From Nitrospira sp. Ga0074138 (GTDB lineage Bacteria; Nitrospirota; Nitrospiria; Nitrospirales; Nitrospiraceae), in the NCBI GenBank assembly GCA_001464735.1, contig LNDU01000059.1, forward strand, positions 1 to 63,808: 63,808 nt of DNA, read 5' to 3'. The notes beneath the pieces are model-generated. The model had not been told where the DNA came from. It worked only from the letters and a program-made list of their open reading frames with translations, and ran no database searches. Positions within the stretch are counted from its first letter, which is position 1. Every line of letters starts with the position of its first letter. The translations under genes were made by a program, and so were the position numbers. Shown here piece after piece: positions 33,842 to 41,506 of this stretch.

Positions 33842-35002
33842 ATGCTGCCCTGGTTCCTATGGTCCTTGGGGTTCATCCTGATCGATGTCTGCAGCCTACA
33901 GGTCGGCACAGGGTGGGCCAACCCGGTTAAGACTACAGACGAACGACCTATTGTCACATTAGCGTCAGTCGTGACTGACGGCCTTGAGAATCCACTCTTC
34001 CTCACGCATGCTGGTGATGGGTCTGCGCGTCATTTTGTCGTTGAGCAACCCGGTCGCATCCGTGCGCTAGAAGGGCCAACGCTCCTTTCTGCCCCATTTC
34101 TCGACATCACAAAGCAGATCCTCTTTGGTGGAGAGCGGGGTCTGTTGGGGCTCGCGTTTCATCCGGACTATCGTCACAACGGACGGTTCTTCGTCAACTA
34201 CACGAGAAAACCGGATGGCGCGACCGTAGTGGCCGAGTACCACAGGGGTGCCACTGCAACGTCGGCCTCTCAGGACGAACGGGTCCTGCTGATCGTGCCT
34301 CAACCCTATCCCAATCACAATGGCGGAATGGTGGCCTTTGGACCGGACGGCTACTTGTACGTCGGCCTCGGTGATGGTGGATCAGGAGGCGACCCGGACA
34401 ACCGCGCGCAGAATCCCAAGGACCTGCTCGGGAAAATTCTACGGATTGATGTGGATCGAGGTGATCCATATGGCATACCAATGGACAACCCATTCGCCAA
34501 AGAAGGTGGCCGTCCGGAAATTTATGCCCTCGGGTTACGGAATCCCTGGCGATTTTCATTCGACGGCAAAACCGGGAACCTGTGGGTCGCTGATGTCGGA
34601 CAATACAAATGGGAAGAAATCGATCTGGTCGCCCGCGGTGGAAATTACGGCTGGCGCATGATGGAAGGAACACATTGTTTTCATCCATCCACCAATTGCC
34701 AGACGACCACGTTCAGCCCGCCGCTGTATGAATATGCCCATGAGAGGGGACGCTGTTCCGTTATCGGTGGTTACATCTATCGTGGGCAAGCCATTTCGAG
34801 CCTGGCGGGAACGTATGTGTATGGAGATTTTTGTAGCGGGGAAATCTTTGCGTTGCGGAATTCCCCCGGAGAGCAGTCTCTCAGCGAGGCACGAATGATT
34901 CTGAAAACATCGCTGCAGATTTCTTCCTTTGGCGAAGATGCAGCAGGCGAGCTCTATGTGCTCGACCATAAAGGTGGAGTCTACCGCCTCTCACCACCGT
35001 GA
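33842..35002 (+). CDS. PQQ-dependent aldose sugar dehydrogenase (secreted)
   Basis: 386-aa soluble-glucose-dehydrogenase-family quinoprotein (YliI/Asd type). Signal peptide in the first 27 residues. Six-bladed propeller marks: GERGLLGLAFHPDYRHNGRF (about 99-118), NHNGGMVAFGPDGYLYVGLG, LLGKILRIDVDRGDPYG, IYALGLRNPWRFSFD, LWVADVGQYKWEEIDLV and GGNYGWRMMEG. It oxidises aldose sugars with PQQ in the periplasm and passes electrons to a quinone or cytochrome. PQQ synthesis genes are not in the window; whether cofactor is made or scavenged is open. Confidence 0.93.
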   Translation: MLPWFLWSLGFILIDVCSLQVGTGWANPVKTTDERPIVTLASVVTDGLENPLFLTHAGDGSARHFVVEQPGRIRALEGPTLLSAPFLDITKQILFGGERGLLGLAFHPDYRHNGRFFVNYTRKPDGATVVAEYHRGATATSASQDERVLLIVPQPYPNHNGGMVAFGPDGYLYVGLGDGGSGGDPDNRAQNPKDLLGKILRIDVDRGDPYGIPMDNPFAKEGGRPEIYALGLRNPWRFSFDGKTGNLWVADVGQYKWEEIDLVARGGNYGWRMMEGTHCFHPSTNCQTTTFSPPLYEYAHERGRCSVIGGYIYRGQAISSLAGTYVYGDFCSGEIFALRNSPGEQSLSEARMILKTSLQISSFGEDAAGELYVLDHKGGVYRLSPP

Positions 35003-35071
35003 TACGAGTTCGACGCATTACCTCATGTTTGGAGCGTCTACTCGCACGAGGTTCAGAAAGGAGAGGAATGA

Positions 35072-35542
35072 ATGGGACCACAAGGATATTGGTTGATGAA
35101 GTCGGAGCCCACCACCTTCTCGATCGATGACTTGATACGCGCCCCCAACCACGCAACCTATTGGGATGGCGTACGCAACTATCAAGCTCGTAATTTCATG
35201 CGCAGCATGGCAGTCGGCGATCAAGTGTTGTTCTACCACAGCAACACTGATCCACCGGCGATCGTCGGCATCGCAGAGATCGTCAAAACCGCGTATCCTG
35301 ATTCGACGCAATTCGACAAGAAGGACAAGCACTACGACCCTGAGAGTAAACCTTCCGAGCCCAGGTGGGACATGGTCGATATCAAGTATGTGCAGAAGTT
35401 TGCTCGCGCTTTGACCTTGGACGAATTACGAAAAGAGAACAAGCTGAAAGGTATGGTGTTGTTGAAGAAGGGATCTCGCCTCTCAGTTCAACCGGTCACT
35501 CCCCTGGAATGGAGGCATATCATGAAGTTGGCAGAAGACTGA
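35072..35542 (+). CDS. EVE-domain protein
   Basis: 156-aa EVE domain, a PUA-like fold that binds modified nucleic-acid bases. Family marks: YWLMKSEPTTFSIDDL (about 6-21), YWDGVRNYQARNFMRSMAVG with the conserved Trp/Asn pocket, and VLFYHSNTDPPAIVGIAEI. The C-terminus GMVLLKKGSRLSVQPVTPLE is typical. The biological role is unknown; it stands alone between the PQQ dehydrogenase and a convergent peptidase-like gene. Confidence 0.93.
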   Translation: MGPQGYWLMKSEPTTFSIDDLIRAPNHATYWDGVRNYQARNFMRSMAVGDQVLFYHSNTDPPAIVGIAEIVKTAYPDSTQFDKKDKHYDPESKPSEPRWDMVDIKYVQKFARALTLDELRKENKLKGMVLLKKGSRLSVQPVTPLEWRHIMKLAED

Positions 35543-35555
35543 TGTGCTCCAGACG

Positions 35556-35834
35556 CTACGTGCTGGCCTTTCCATCGTCCATATATCGATGTTGCCAGTC
35601 CAGCCAGGCGTGGCCCAGCTCGTGGGCAAGAATGTATCGGCGACGGGTCACGGGAAGTCGTTTCCGCACATAGATCGTCTTGGTGTCGTCATCCCAAATT
35701 CCATCGGCATTCTCATCGCGCTTATCCATTTCCGCGTCGGATAACTGTCGAACGGTAATCCGGTAGCCGAACGGAAGGACAACCTGATTTGGTATTCGCA
35801 GCATCTTCTTTCGCTCTCCAAGCATCGTACCCAT
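35556..35834 (-). CDS. HExxH zinc-peptidase-like protein (ImmA/IrrE-like)
   Basis: 92-aa small protein with a HELGHAWLDW motif near residue 75, resembling ImmA/IrrE-type metallopeptidases that cut repressors. The domain is short and no DNA-binding partner (XRE repressor) is adjacent. A YITV-like strand (GYRITVRQLS) and DGIWDDDTKTIYVRKRLP precede it. ATG 35834 follows GTAGGAGGAAGGG at about 12 bases. Could also be a stand-alone processing peptidase. Confidence 0.7.
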   Translation of the reverse strand: MGTMLGERKKMLRIPNQVVLPFGYRITVRQLSDAEMDKRDENADGIWDDDTKTIYVRKRLPVTRRRYILAHELGHAWLDWQHRYMDDGKAST

Positions 35835-36019
35835 TGTACACTCACCCTTCCTCCTACCGTAAAATAGCCTACCATAATAGCCCAGGCTGAGTGTTGCCAT
35901 TTTTGCTTCAGTTTATCAATGCCTTACGATTCTCCTCGAGCTACACATGCTGAACCAACTTTTACCATATCGTCATCATAACCTTTCCCTCCTCCACCAA
36001 ATTTGTGTATGATTGCCTT

Positions 36020-36784
36020 ATGGAACCTGCATGTAATGACGAGCTCCTCCACACCTATCCCACCTCAGTCCGCCTGGTCGGAGTGAAGATCAGGAACCGT
36101 GGAGAGGTCAAGAAGCTAGGCGCCGTCAGCGTACCATTGCACAACGGAGATCCCGTTTTACTCGAAGTGGATGGAGAAGCCACGTACGGGATCGTCTACA
36201 CCGAACCGTATACGACCCCCTTTCTTCCTCCGATGCGCGCGATGAAATCCATCTTGCGAAAGCCGGACGCTGAAGAAACCGCGTTGATCGCCAGACTTGA
36301 GCGGCTCTCGCAGGAGGCTGCCGCCTATTGCCGAACGAAAGCGATCGAACTTGGTATCCATCTCAAGCTGGTTGAGGTCTATGGAGCCATGGATCGCCGG
36401 CAACTGACCTTTGTCTACACGGCTGAGGACCGGATCGATTTCCGAGAACTGGTCCGACAACTGGCCCGTCGTTTCGGCGGCCGGATTGAAATGCGTCAAG
36501 TCGGGGTACGCGAGGAGGCCAGACGCCTCGGTGGCATCGATACCTGTGGCTTGGTCCTTTGTTGTGCCAGTTTTCTGACCGATGTGAAGCCGATCTCGGC
36601 CAAGCAGGCGAAAAAGCTCAACCTGCCGATTGACGATCCTCGCTTGCTGGGGGTGTGCGGAAGGCTGAAATGCTGTTTGATGTTTGAGATGATGGATGCC
36701 GAGGGCAAGATCGCCCCCCAAGCTCAACAACTTATTACCCCGACCAAGCCCGATTCCTTTTCTCCACCAACCCTTCAGTCTTAA
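36020..36784 (+). CDS. PSP1-domain protein (RicT/YaaT-like)
   Basis: 254-aa protein of the PSP1 family. It contains VRLVGVKIRNRGEVKKLG and ATYGIVYTEPYTTPF (opening of the domain), the FRELVRQLARRFGGRIEMRQ helix-strand, DTCGLVLCCASFL and LLGVCGRLKCCLMFEM with two CC pairs. In Bacillus RicT binds Fe-S clusters through the matching Cys and acts in RNA maturation. The ATG at 36020 is chosen; a GTG at 36005 is possible. No partner gene follows. The 301-base gap 36785-37085 holds no gene. Confidence 0.88.
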   Translation: MEPACNDELLHTYPTSVRLVGVKIRNRGEVKKLGAVSVPLHNGDPVLLEVDGEATYGIVYTEPYTTPFLPPMRAMKSILRKPDAEETALIARLERLSQEAAAYCRTKAIELGIHLKLVEVYGAMDRRQLTFVYTAEDRIDFRELVRQLARRFGGRIEMRQVGVREEARRLGGIDTCGLVLCCASFLTDVKPISAKQAKKLNLPIDDPRLLGVCGRLKCCLMFEMMDAEGKIAPQAQQLITPTKPDSFSPPTLQS

Positions 36785-37088
36785 TACCAACCCGGGATCG
36801 TCGTGTGGTTCTCTTCAACTTTGAGCTTACATAGTTCGCGCAGTCGGTCAGTTTGAATGCAGCTCCACAACCGCGTGACAATTTCAGACTGATTGTATGG
36901 CGCCTGGAATCAACTGGGCGATGCTCACTATTGACCAGTCTTTGTTTGAGCAAAATGCGACCATACCACCAATAGCTTGAATCTTATTTCAAGGATCAGG
37001 CTCTAGCGATTCAAATTGAACGTGGTGCTTGTTCTCCGCCTGGAAGAGGCTGGGCAAGGACTCTTTAAATGAAGGAGGGTTGACTGTG

Positions 37089-37607
37089 ATGAGAAAAGAA
37101 TTGTTAGCTGTCATCGCGATGGCTGCTATTGGATGTAGTGGAGTGGCCACTCAAAAGGCGGTGGGCGGGGAACCCACAAGCCCCGCAGTCGGATACGAGA
37201 TTCATGTGCAGGCGCCTCACATGATGGCGGACGGGACCCCGGGCGGCCCCTTCCATCATTACTGTAAGGGCATTTCGGACAAAATTCTTCAATGTCTCCT
37301 CTTCGAATCGACCGATCCAAAGGCACCCCTGGTCGGCGTCGAGTATTTCGTAGCCAAAGACCTGACGCGGAAGCTTCCTGCCATTCAGTGGCACCGGCAT
37401 TTCCACGATCATAAAGTAGAGATCGCGACCGGCCGTGTCCAAGTTCTTGATATGCCGGCTGACCAGGCCGCCAAGGTGGCGGACGTTGCTGCAGGGACAG
37501 ATGGAGTGATCTATCATTTGTGGCAGCATGGGCAGGAATTCCCCGATGGGACTGTCAGTTTCCCCCAATCCCTTGGACACAAGTTCACAGGATATTCCGA
37601 CAAGTAA
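37089..37607 (+). CDS. DUF1264 lipoprotein
   Basis: 172-aa exported protein of the DUF1264 (oil-body-associated/OBAP-like) family. Signal peptide with lipobox-like AAIGC (LLAVIAMAAIGCSGVA). Family marks include HHYCKGISDKILQCLLFES, PLVGVEYFVAKDLTRKLP, IQWHRHFHDHKVEIATGRVQ and YHLWQHGQEFPDGTVSFPQS. The His-rich WHRHFHDHK stretch could bind metal. GGAGG lies 7 bases before GTG 37086 and 10 before ATG 37089; both are possible. It precedes a cytochrome c gene across a hairpin. Confidence 0.88.
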   Translation: MRKELLAVIAMAAIGCSGVATQKAVGGEPTSPAVGYEIHVQAPHMMADGTPGGPFHHYCKGISDKILQCLLFESTDPKAPLVGVEYFVAKDLTRKLPAIQWHRHFHDHKVEIATGRVQVLDMPADQAAKVADVAAGTDGVIYHLWQHGQEFPDGTVSFPQSLGHKFTGYSDK

Positions 37608-37669
37608 ACTACGATGAGAAAGCTGGTCCGGTCCTCCCACGAGAAATCGGGGAGGACCGAGGTCGTAGT
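37608..37669 (+). other. Nested hairpin between DUF1264 and cytochrome c genes
   Basis: An outer pair, ACTACGA (37608-37614) and TCGTAGT (37663-37669), encloses a perfect 10-bp stem: CGGTCCTCCC (37629-37638) with GGGAGGACCG (37650-37659). It fills nearly all of the 85-base gap between the DUF1264 stop and the cytochrome c start. No T-run follows. It could be an mRNA stability or attenuator structure, giving unequal expression of the two genes. Confidence 0.55.
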
Positions 37670-37692
37670 ACCTGTGAGTTAAGGAAGACGAC

Positions 37693-38190
37693 ATGAGACG
37701 ACCCATCCTGTGCCGGTCTCTGCTCTTGACCCTATTCACAGCCACAGCACTCGCCCCATGGAGCGTTGCTGTCTATGGGGCCGATGAAGCCATCCTCAAA
37801 CCACGAGTGCCGGTTGATCAACTTGAGGAAGCAAGAACATGGACCAATCCCCTCCCCGCAACCCCTGAAATACTTGAAAAGGGAAAGAAGTTGTTTCAGG
37901 GGAAAGCATTCTGTCTGACCTGTCACGGGAGAGACGGCAAGGGATTGGGAGGCGATATTGAGCCCGGCACGCTCAAAGGTCCCTTGCCGCGCGATTTCAC
38001 TGATCAGGAGTGGCAAGCTGCTCGGACGGATGGCGAACTCCTCTGGATCCTGAAGAATGGGAGCAAAGGCACAGCGATGGCCAAGTTTATTCCGCTAGTC
38101 TTGACCGAAGAAGAAGCCTGGCAGGTCTTGCTCTACGTGCGATCGTTTGGCCAGAACCGAGACAAACCAAACGCAGATAGACAGCCGTAA
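37693..38190 (+). CDS. Periplasmic monoheme cytochrome c
   Basis: 165-aa exported cytochrome c. Signal peptide near residues 1-30 (LLLTLFTATALAPWSVAVYG). Heme site CLTCH at residues 74-78, and a likely axial Met in KGTAMAKFIP near 129. DGELLWILKNGSKG and EEEAWQVLLYVRSF complete the class I fold. It probably shuttles electrons in the periplasm, possibly from NxrAB or from quinoprotein oxidation, but nothing here identifies its partner. Confidence 0.92.
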   Translation: MRRPILCRSLLLTLFTATALAPWSVAVYGADEAILKPRVPVDQLEEARTWTNPLPATPEILEKGKKLFQGKAFCLTCHGRDGKGLGGDIEPGTLKGPLPRDFTDQEWQAARTDGELLWILKNGSKGTAMAKFIPLVLTEEEAWQVLLYVRSFGQNRDKPNADRQP

Positions 38191-38216
38191 CGGATAGACG
38201 CCTACCTCCGACACCA

Positions 38217-39557
38217 TCAAGACTCAGCGGACCGGGACGGCTGTTGATCTTGTAGGAGCGATTGCACGGTCTCGCCCACCAACGCCCGTTCCACCGCTTT
38301 ATCTCGACGGCGCAACAGGGCAGACACCGAATCGCTAGGATCGAGGTGCGGTACAACCCACGGCGGCGATCCGTTGTGAACCGAATTTAACACCTCTTTC
38401 ACAAAGATCAGATCTGGCGCCTTGATAAGACTCACCCCTTCCGATTCTTGAAGCCGCCCCACAAACCCGTTGTCGACGAGCCGTTCAACCTCTTCCTCCA
38501 CGAGAGACAAGGGCATGTTCAGCTCGCTCGATAGCTCCGGCAGCCGCAACGGGCGATCGCCCTTGAGATAGTGATGCCCCAGAACGCGCAAGGCTTTCAG
38601 GGCCAGTTGTTCACGAAAGACGTACGTACCCTGATCCCACAGCAGGCGAGACAAATAGGCCGTGGGATATTGGTGAAAAAAGGAGAACTGTGCCCCTATT
38701 AGCACGATCATCCATCCGGCGTAGAGCCAGAGCAGGAACAGCATGAGGACGGCGAAACTCGAATAGATGGCGCTGTAACTGGCTGAGGCTGCCACGAATT
38801 TCGCAAAGATTTCCTCGGCGATGATCCACAGGACGGCGGCCGACACGCCACCGACGATGGCCGAGCGCACTTGGACATGGGTATTGGGGATCATCTTGTA
38901 GAAGAAGGTGAACACGGCACAGAGCATCACAAAGGGCACCACGTCGCCGCTCCACACTAGCAGCGTCCCAAACGGCTCCATTTCCACGAGACGCTGAACC
39001 ACGGTATGACTTTGAAGTGACGCGAGGAGGCCAAAGGCGCTCACGACGAGCACCGGCCCAACGAGGACCGCGCTCAAATAGTCGGTAAATTTTCGTTCCC
39101 AGGTGCGTCCCTGTTTGACCTGCCAGATCGCGTTGAGCGCTTGCTCGATCTTGTCGATCAGCGAATAGGTCGTATAGAAGAGGCCGGCAATCCCTGCGGC
39201 ACCCAGCACGCCGATTTTAATATTGTCGACAAACCCCACGATGGTGGACGTGATCTCCTTGCTCCTTGGGCCCAAGGGTTCCAGGGTCTGGGCCAAGAGG
39301 GGTTCGATCACGTGGTGAACATCGAAGGCTTTGAGCACCGAGAACATCACGGCGAGAAACGGCACTAATGAGAGCAACGTCGTGTAGACCAAACCGGCGG
39401 CTCGCGCATCGAGCAGGCGATGGCGAAACTCCATGCCGACGGCGGTAGCCAGCCTGAGCGCCTGAGTACTCAACCGTTGGAGCCATGACATGGTCGTCAG
39501 ATCCCTGGTCCAGAGGTCCTGCTTCGCAAATTGGGACATGCGTGTGGAGCCGGCCAT
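38217..39557 (-). CDS. YihY/BrkB-family inner-membrane protein with C-terminal winged-helix-like tail
   Basis: 446-aa integral membrane protein of the YihY/BrkB family (wrongly called RNase BN in old annotations). Six TM helices: near LVYTTLLSLVPFLAVMFSVL, IGVLGAAGIAGLFYTTYSLI, LSAVLVGPVLVVSAFGLL, VVPFVMLCAVFTFFYKMI, IVGGVSAAVLWIIAEEIFAK and FAVLMLFLLWLYAGWMIVLI. A soluble tail of about 130 residues follows with a helix-turn-helix-like LPELSSELNMPLSLVEEEVE. I use the ATG at 39557 with TAGGAG 11 bases upstream; the frame is open to 39710. Confidence 0.85.
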   Translation of the reverse strand: MAGSTRMSQFAKQDLWTRDLTTMSWLQRLSTQALRLATAVGMEFRHRLLDARAAGLVYTTLLSLVPFLAVMFSVLKAFDVHHVIEPLLAQTLEPLGPRSKEITSTIVGFVDNIKIGVLGAAGIAGLFYTTYSLIDKIEQALNAIWQVKQGRTWERKFTDYLSAVLVGPVLVVSAFGLLASLQSHTVVQRLVEMEPFGTLLVWSGDVVPFVMLCAVFTFFYKMIPNTHVQVRSAIVGGVSAAVLWIIAEEIFAKFVAASASYSAIYSSFAVLMLFLLWLYAGWMIVLIGAQFSFFHQYPTAYLSRLLWDQGTYVFREQLALKALRVLGHHYLKGDRPLRLPELSSELNMPLSLVEEEVERLVDNGFVGRLQESEGVSLIKAPDLIFVKEVLNSVHNGSPPWVVPHLDPSDSVSALLRRRDKAVERALVGETVQSLLQDQQPSRSAES

Positions 39558-39829
39558 AGGTCCTGCTGCTCCTAGCAGGTGTTCACATCGTTTCGGTACA
39601 ACAGGTGCGGTGACAATAGGTATTGAAGTTGTCAGGATACCATCCCAGGATGCTTTTCCCAAGGGGGCGGCACACGAGGTTGCGAATTCAACGGTGGTTA
39701 CGGGCGGCAATTATGGAAGGACGCACGTCCTCATGATGGACGAGCTAAAGCTATCGCTCAACCTCCGCATGCCTACGAAGCATGCGCCGTTGCCTTTGTC
39801 TCGCGACTGGAATTACTTAGCACTCCATC

Positions 39830-39865
39830 GAGCGGCGGCCTCCGATAAGCCGCAGGCCGCCGCTC
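39830..39865. repeat. GC-rich inverted repeat
   Basis: GAGCGGCGGCCT (39830-39841) and AGGCCGCCGCTC (39854-39865) form a perfect 12-bp stem with a 12-base loop (CCGATAAGCCGC). It lies in the 382-base stretch 39558-39939 that holds no supported gene. No T-run follows on either strand, so it is unlikely to be a simple terminator. It may be a REP-type element. Confidence 0.5.
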
Positions 39866-39939
39866 ATGCCAAGTCGGACAAACGTTTTATTCACGCCGAC
39901 CGGACTGTTCCACAAACGGCTCCCCACTTGCGCTTGACT

Positions 39940-40242
39940 TCAGCTCGAGATCTTCGCAGCAAGCACGTCAACTTGCTCGATCTGTGGCGCTTCGGCAAGT
40001 AACTCGGGAGCCTTGGCCATCAGTGCTGCGGCGATTGGGCCAGCCAAATGTGCCTTGCGGCCTTCCTCACCAACAAAAGCATCAAATATACCAAACGTCG
40101 CCGGCCCCAACCGTAGTGCGAACCAGATCGGCGTCGTAACCTCCTGATTCGCCAAGGCAAGCCCGCTTTCAAGAAACTTGGCGACATCCGCTTCTCTTCC
40201 TGGTTTGGCTTGCAATCGCACGAACAAAGCAACTTGTACCAT
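39940..40242 (-). CDS. Antibiotic-biosynthesis-monooxygenase-fold protein (YgiN-like)
   Basis: 100-aa ABM/ferredoxin-like fold protein resembling YgiN quinol monooxygenase. Marks: VALFVRLQAKPGREADVAKF, WFALRLGPATFGIFDAF, and the GRKAHLAGPIAAALMAKAPE helix. The ATG at 40242 is chosen because GAGGAG lies 8 bases upstream. It is divergent from the GlxA regulator gene, whose target it probably is. Substrate unknown. Confidence 0.88.
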   Translation of the reverse strand: MVQVALFVRLQAKPGREADVAKFLESGLALANQEVTTPIWFALRLGPATFGIFDAFVGEEGRKAHLAGPIAAALMAKAPELLAEAPQIEQVDVLAAKISS

Positions 40243-40345
40243 GGTAATCACTCCTCTTTGAGGTTAAACCGCATGAGTGAAATTGTACGGACGGGTGTTC
40301 ATCCCTACTAGTGGCAGGAGTGACAATTATGATACCGTTATTGCC

Positions 40346-41308
40346 ATGCGCATTTATGTGGTTGCCCTCAATGAAGTCTTCGACACCGGGTTGACCACTC
40401 TTCTCGACACCTTCAGTACGGCGAACGACCTCGCGAAATCAGCTGGAACCCCTTCGACCCGTTTCGATGTTACGGTCGTGGGTGTTCGTTCCTGCGTACA
40501 TACTAGTCAAGGATTGTTGGTACCGATTCGGTCGGCGACACGACTTGCACGACCAGATGTCGCCCTCGTGCCTGCGCTCGGGGCGAAGAGGCCTGAGACT
40601 CTGCGAGTTGCGCTTGAACGTCGGGACGTAAAGGACGCACAAGCACTCCTGCGTCGCTGGTCTGGCAGCGGCGCTCTGGTTGGCGCGGCATGCACGGGCA
40701 CGTTTGTCCTTGCTGGCACATCGCTGCTCAATGGCCAGACTGGGACGACATCCTGGTGGCTCGCCCCGTTCTTTCGTGAACGGTATCCGCATGTCGCACT
40801 AGAGGACTCGCGGATGCTCGTGAGTTCATCCCGCTTCGTCACTGCCGGGGCCGCGCTGGCGCACCTCGACCTGGCGTTGTGGTTGGTGCGTCAGAAAAGC
40901 CCGGTACTGGCTGCCCTGACGGCTCGCTATCTAGTGGTTGAGCCACGACTATCGCAGGCGGCATTCTCAATTCCTGACCACCTTGCGCACTCGGATCCGC
41001 TCGTCGAACGGTTCGAGCGATGGGCACGGCGCCAACTGGCTGACGGCTTTTCGCTTAGCGAAGCGGCTCGCGCAGTCGGGACAAGCGAACGGACCCTGGC
41101 GCGTCGTCTGCAATCCGTGCTGGGCAAATCCCCGCTTACGTACGTCCAGGATCTCCGCGTCGAGCGCGCGGTACACCTGCTACAGACGAGCAGTGCCAGT
41201 ATTGACCAGATCGCCACCCAGGTCGGGTACGCAGACGGGGTGACCCTGCGCACACTCATTCGACGCAAGATCGGTCGCGGCGTACGTGAGCTACGTGCAC
41301 GCAACTGA
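40346..41308 (+). CDS. GlxA-type AraC-family transcription regulator
   Basis: 320-aa regulator. The N-terminal DJ-1/PfpI-like amidotransferase-fold domain (IYVVALNEVFDTGLTTLLDT through GAACTGTFVLAGTSLLNGQT, with Cys in the nucleophile-elbow position) is joined to a C-terminal AraC HTH pair (DGFSLSEAARAVGTSERTLA; IDQIATQVGYADGVTLRTL). Members sense small molecules and activate neighbouring genes. I use the ATG at 40346; 23 codons further upstream are open but do not fit the family. Divergent from the ABM-fold gene at 39940 and upstream of a P450 gene. Confidence 0.92.
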   Translation: MRIYVVALNEVFDTGLTTLLDTFSTANDLAKSAGTPSTRFDVTVVGVRSCVHTSQGLLVPIRSATRLARPDVALVPALGAKRPETLRVALERRDVKDAQALLRRWSGSGALVGAACTGTFVLAGTSLLNGQTGTTSWWLAPFFRERYPHVALEDSRMLVSSSRFVTAGAALAHLDLALWLVRQKSPVLAALTARYLVVEPRLSQAAFSIPDHLAHSDPLVERFERWARRQLADGFSLSEAARAVGTSERTLARRLQSVLGKSPLTYVQDLRVERAVHLLQTSSASIDQIATQVGYADGVTLRTLIRRKIGRGVRELRARN

Positions 41309-41325
41309 TCGAAAGGAAACGAAAC

Positions 41326-41490
41326 ATGGCGGACATGCTTCTTCCTGTTTCAACGGCGGTGGAGATCTGGTTTCTTTGGCTAGCAGGCTGTTGCAAGTCC
41401 CCCAGCGGCATTCTCACGGGACACTGCAGCCTCACCATCTCGGCGGCGTTCACAAGCTTACCGCGCTTTATTCAGCGCGACCTAGTGTGA
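41326..41490 (+). CDS. Short frame between the regulator and P450 genes (uncertain)
   Basis: 54-codon frame starting MADMLLPVSTAVEIWF behind GAAAGGAAACGAAAC, ending at TGA. The opening resembles the first residues of some isochorismatase-like hydrolases but the rest does not, so it may be a remnant or a chance frame. It ends 16 bases before the P450 ATG. Reported only because it has a fair ribosome site. Confidence 0.2.
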   Translation: MADMLLPVSTAVEIWFLWLAGCCKSPSGILTGHCSLTISAAFTSLPRFIQRDLV

Positions 41491-41506
41491 TACGGTCCGT
41501 GCTCTC

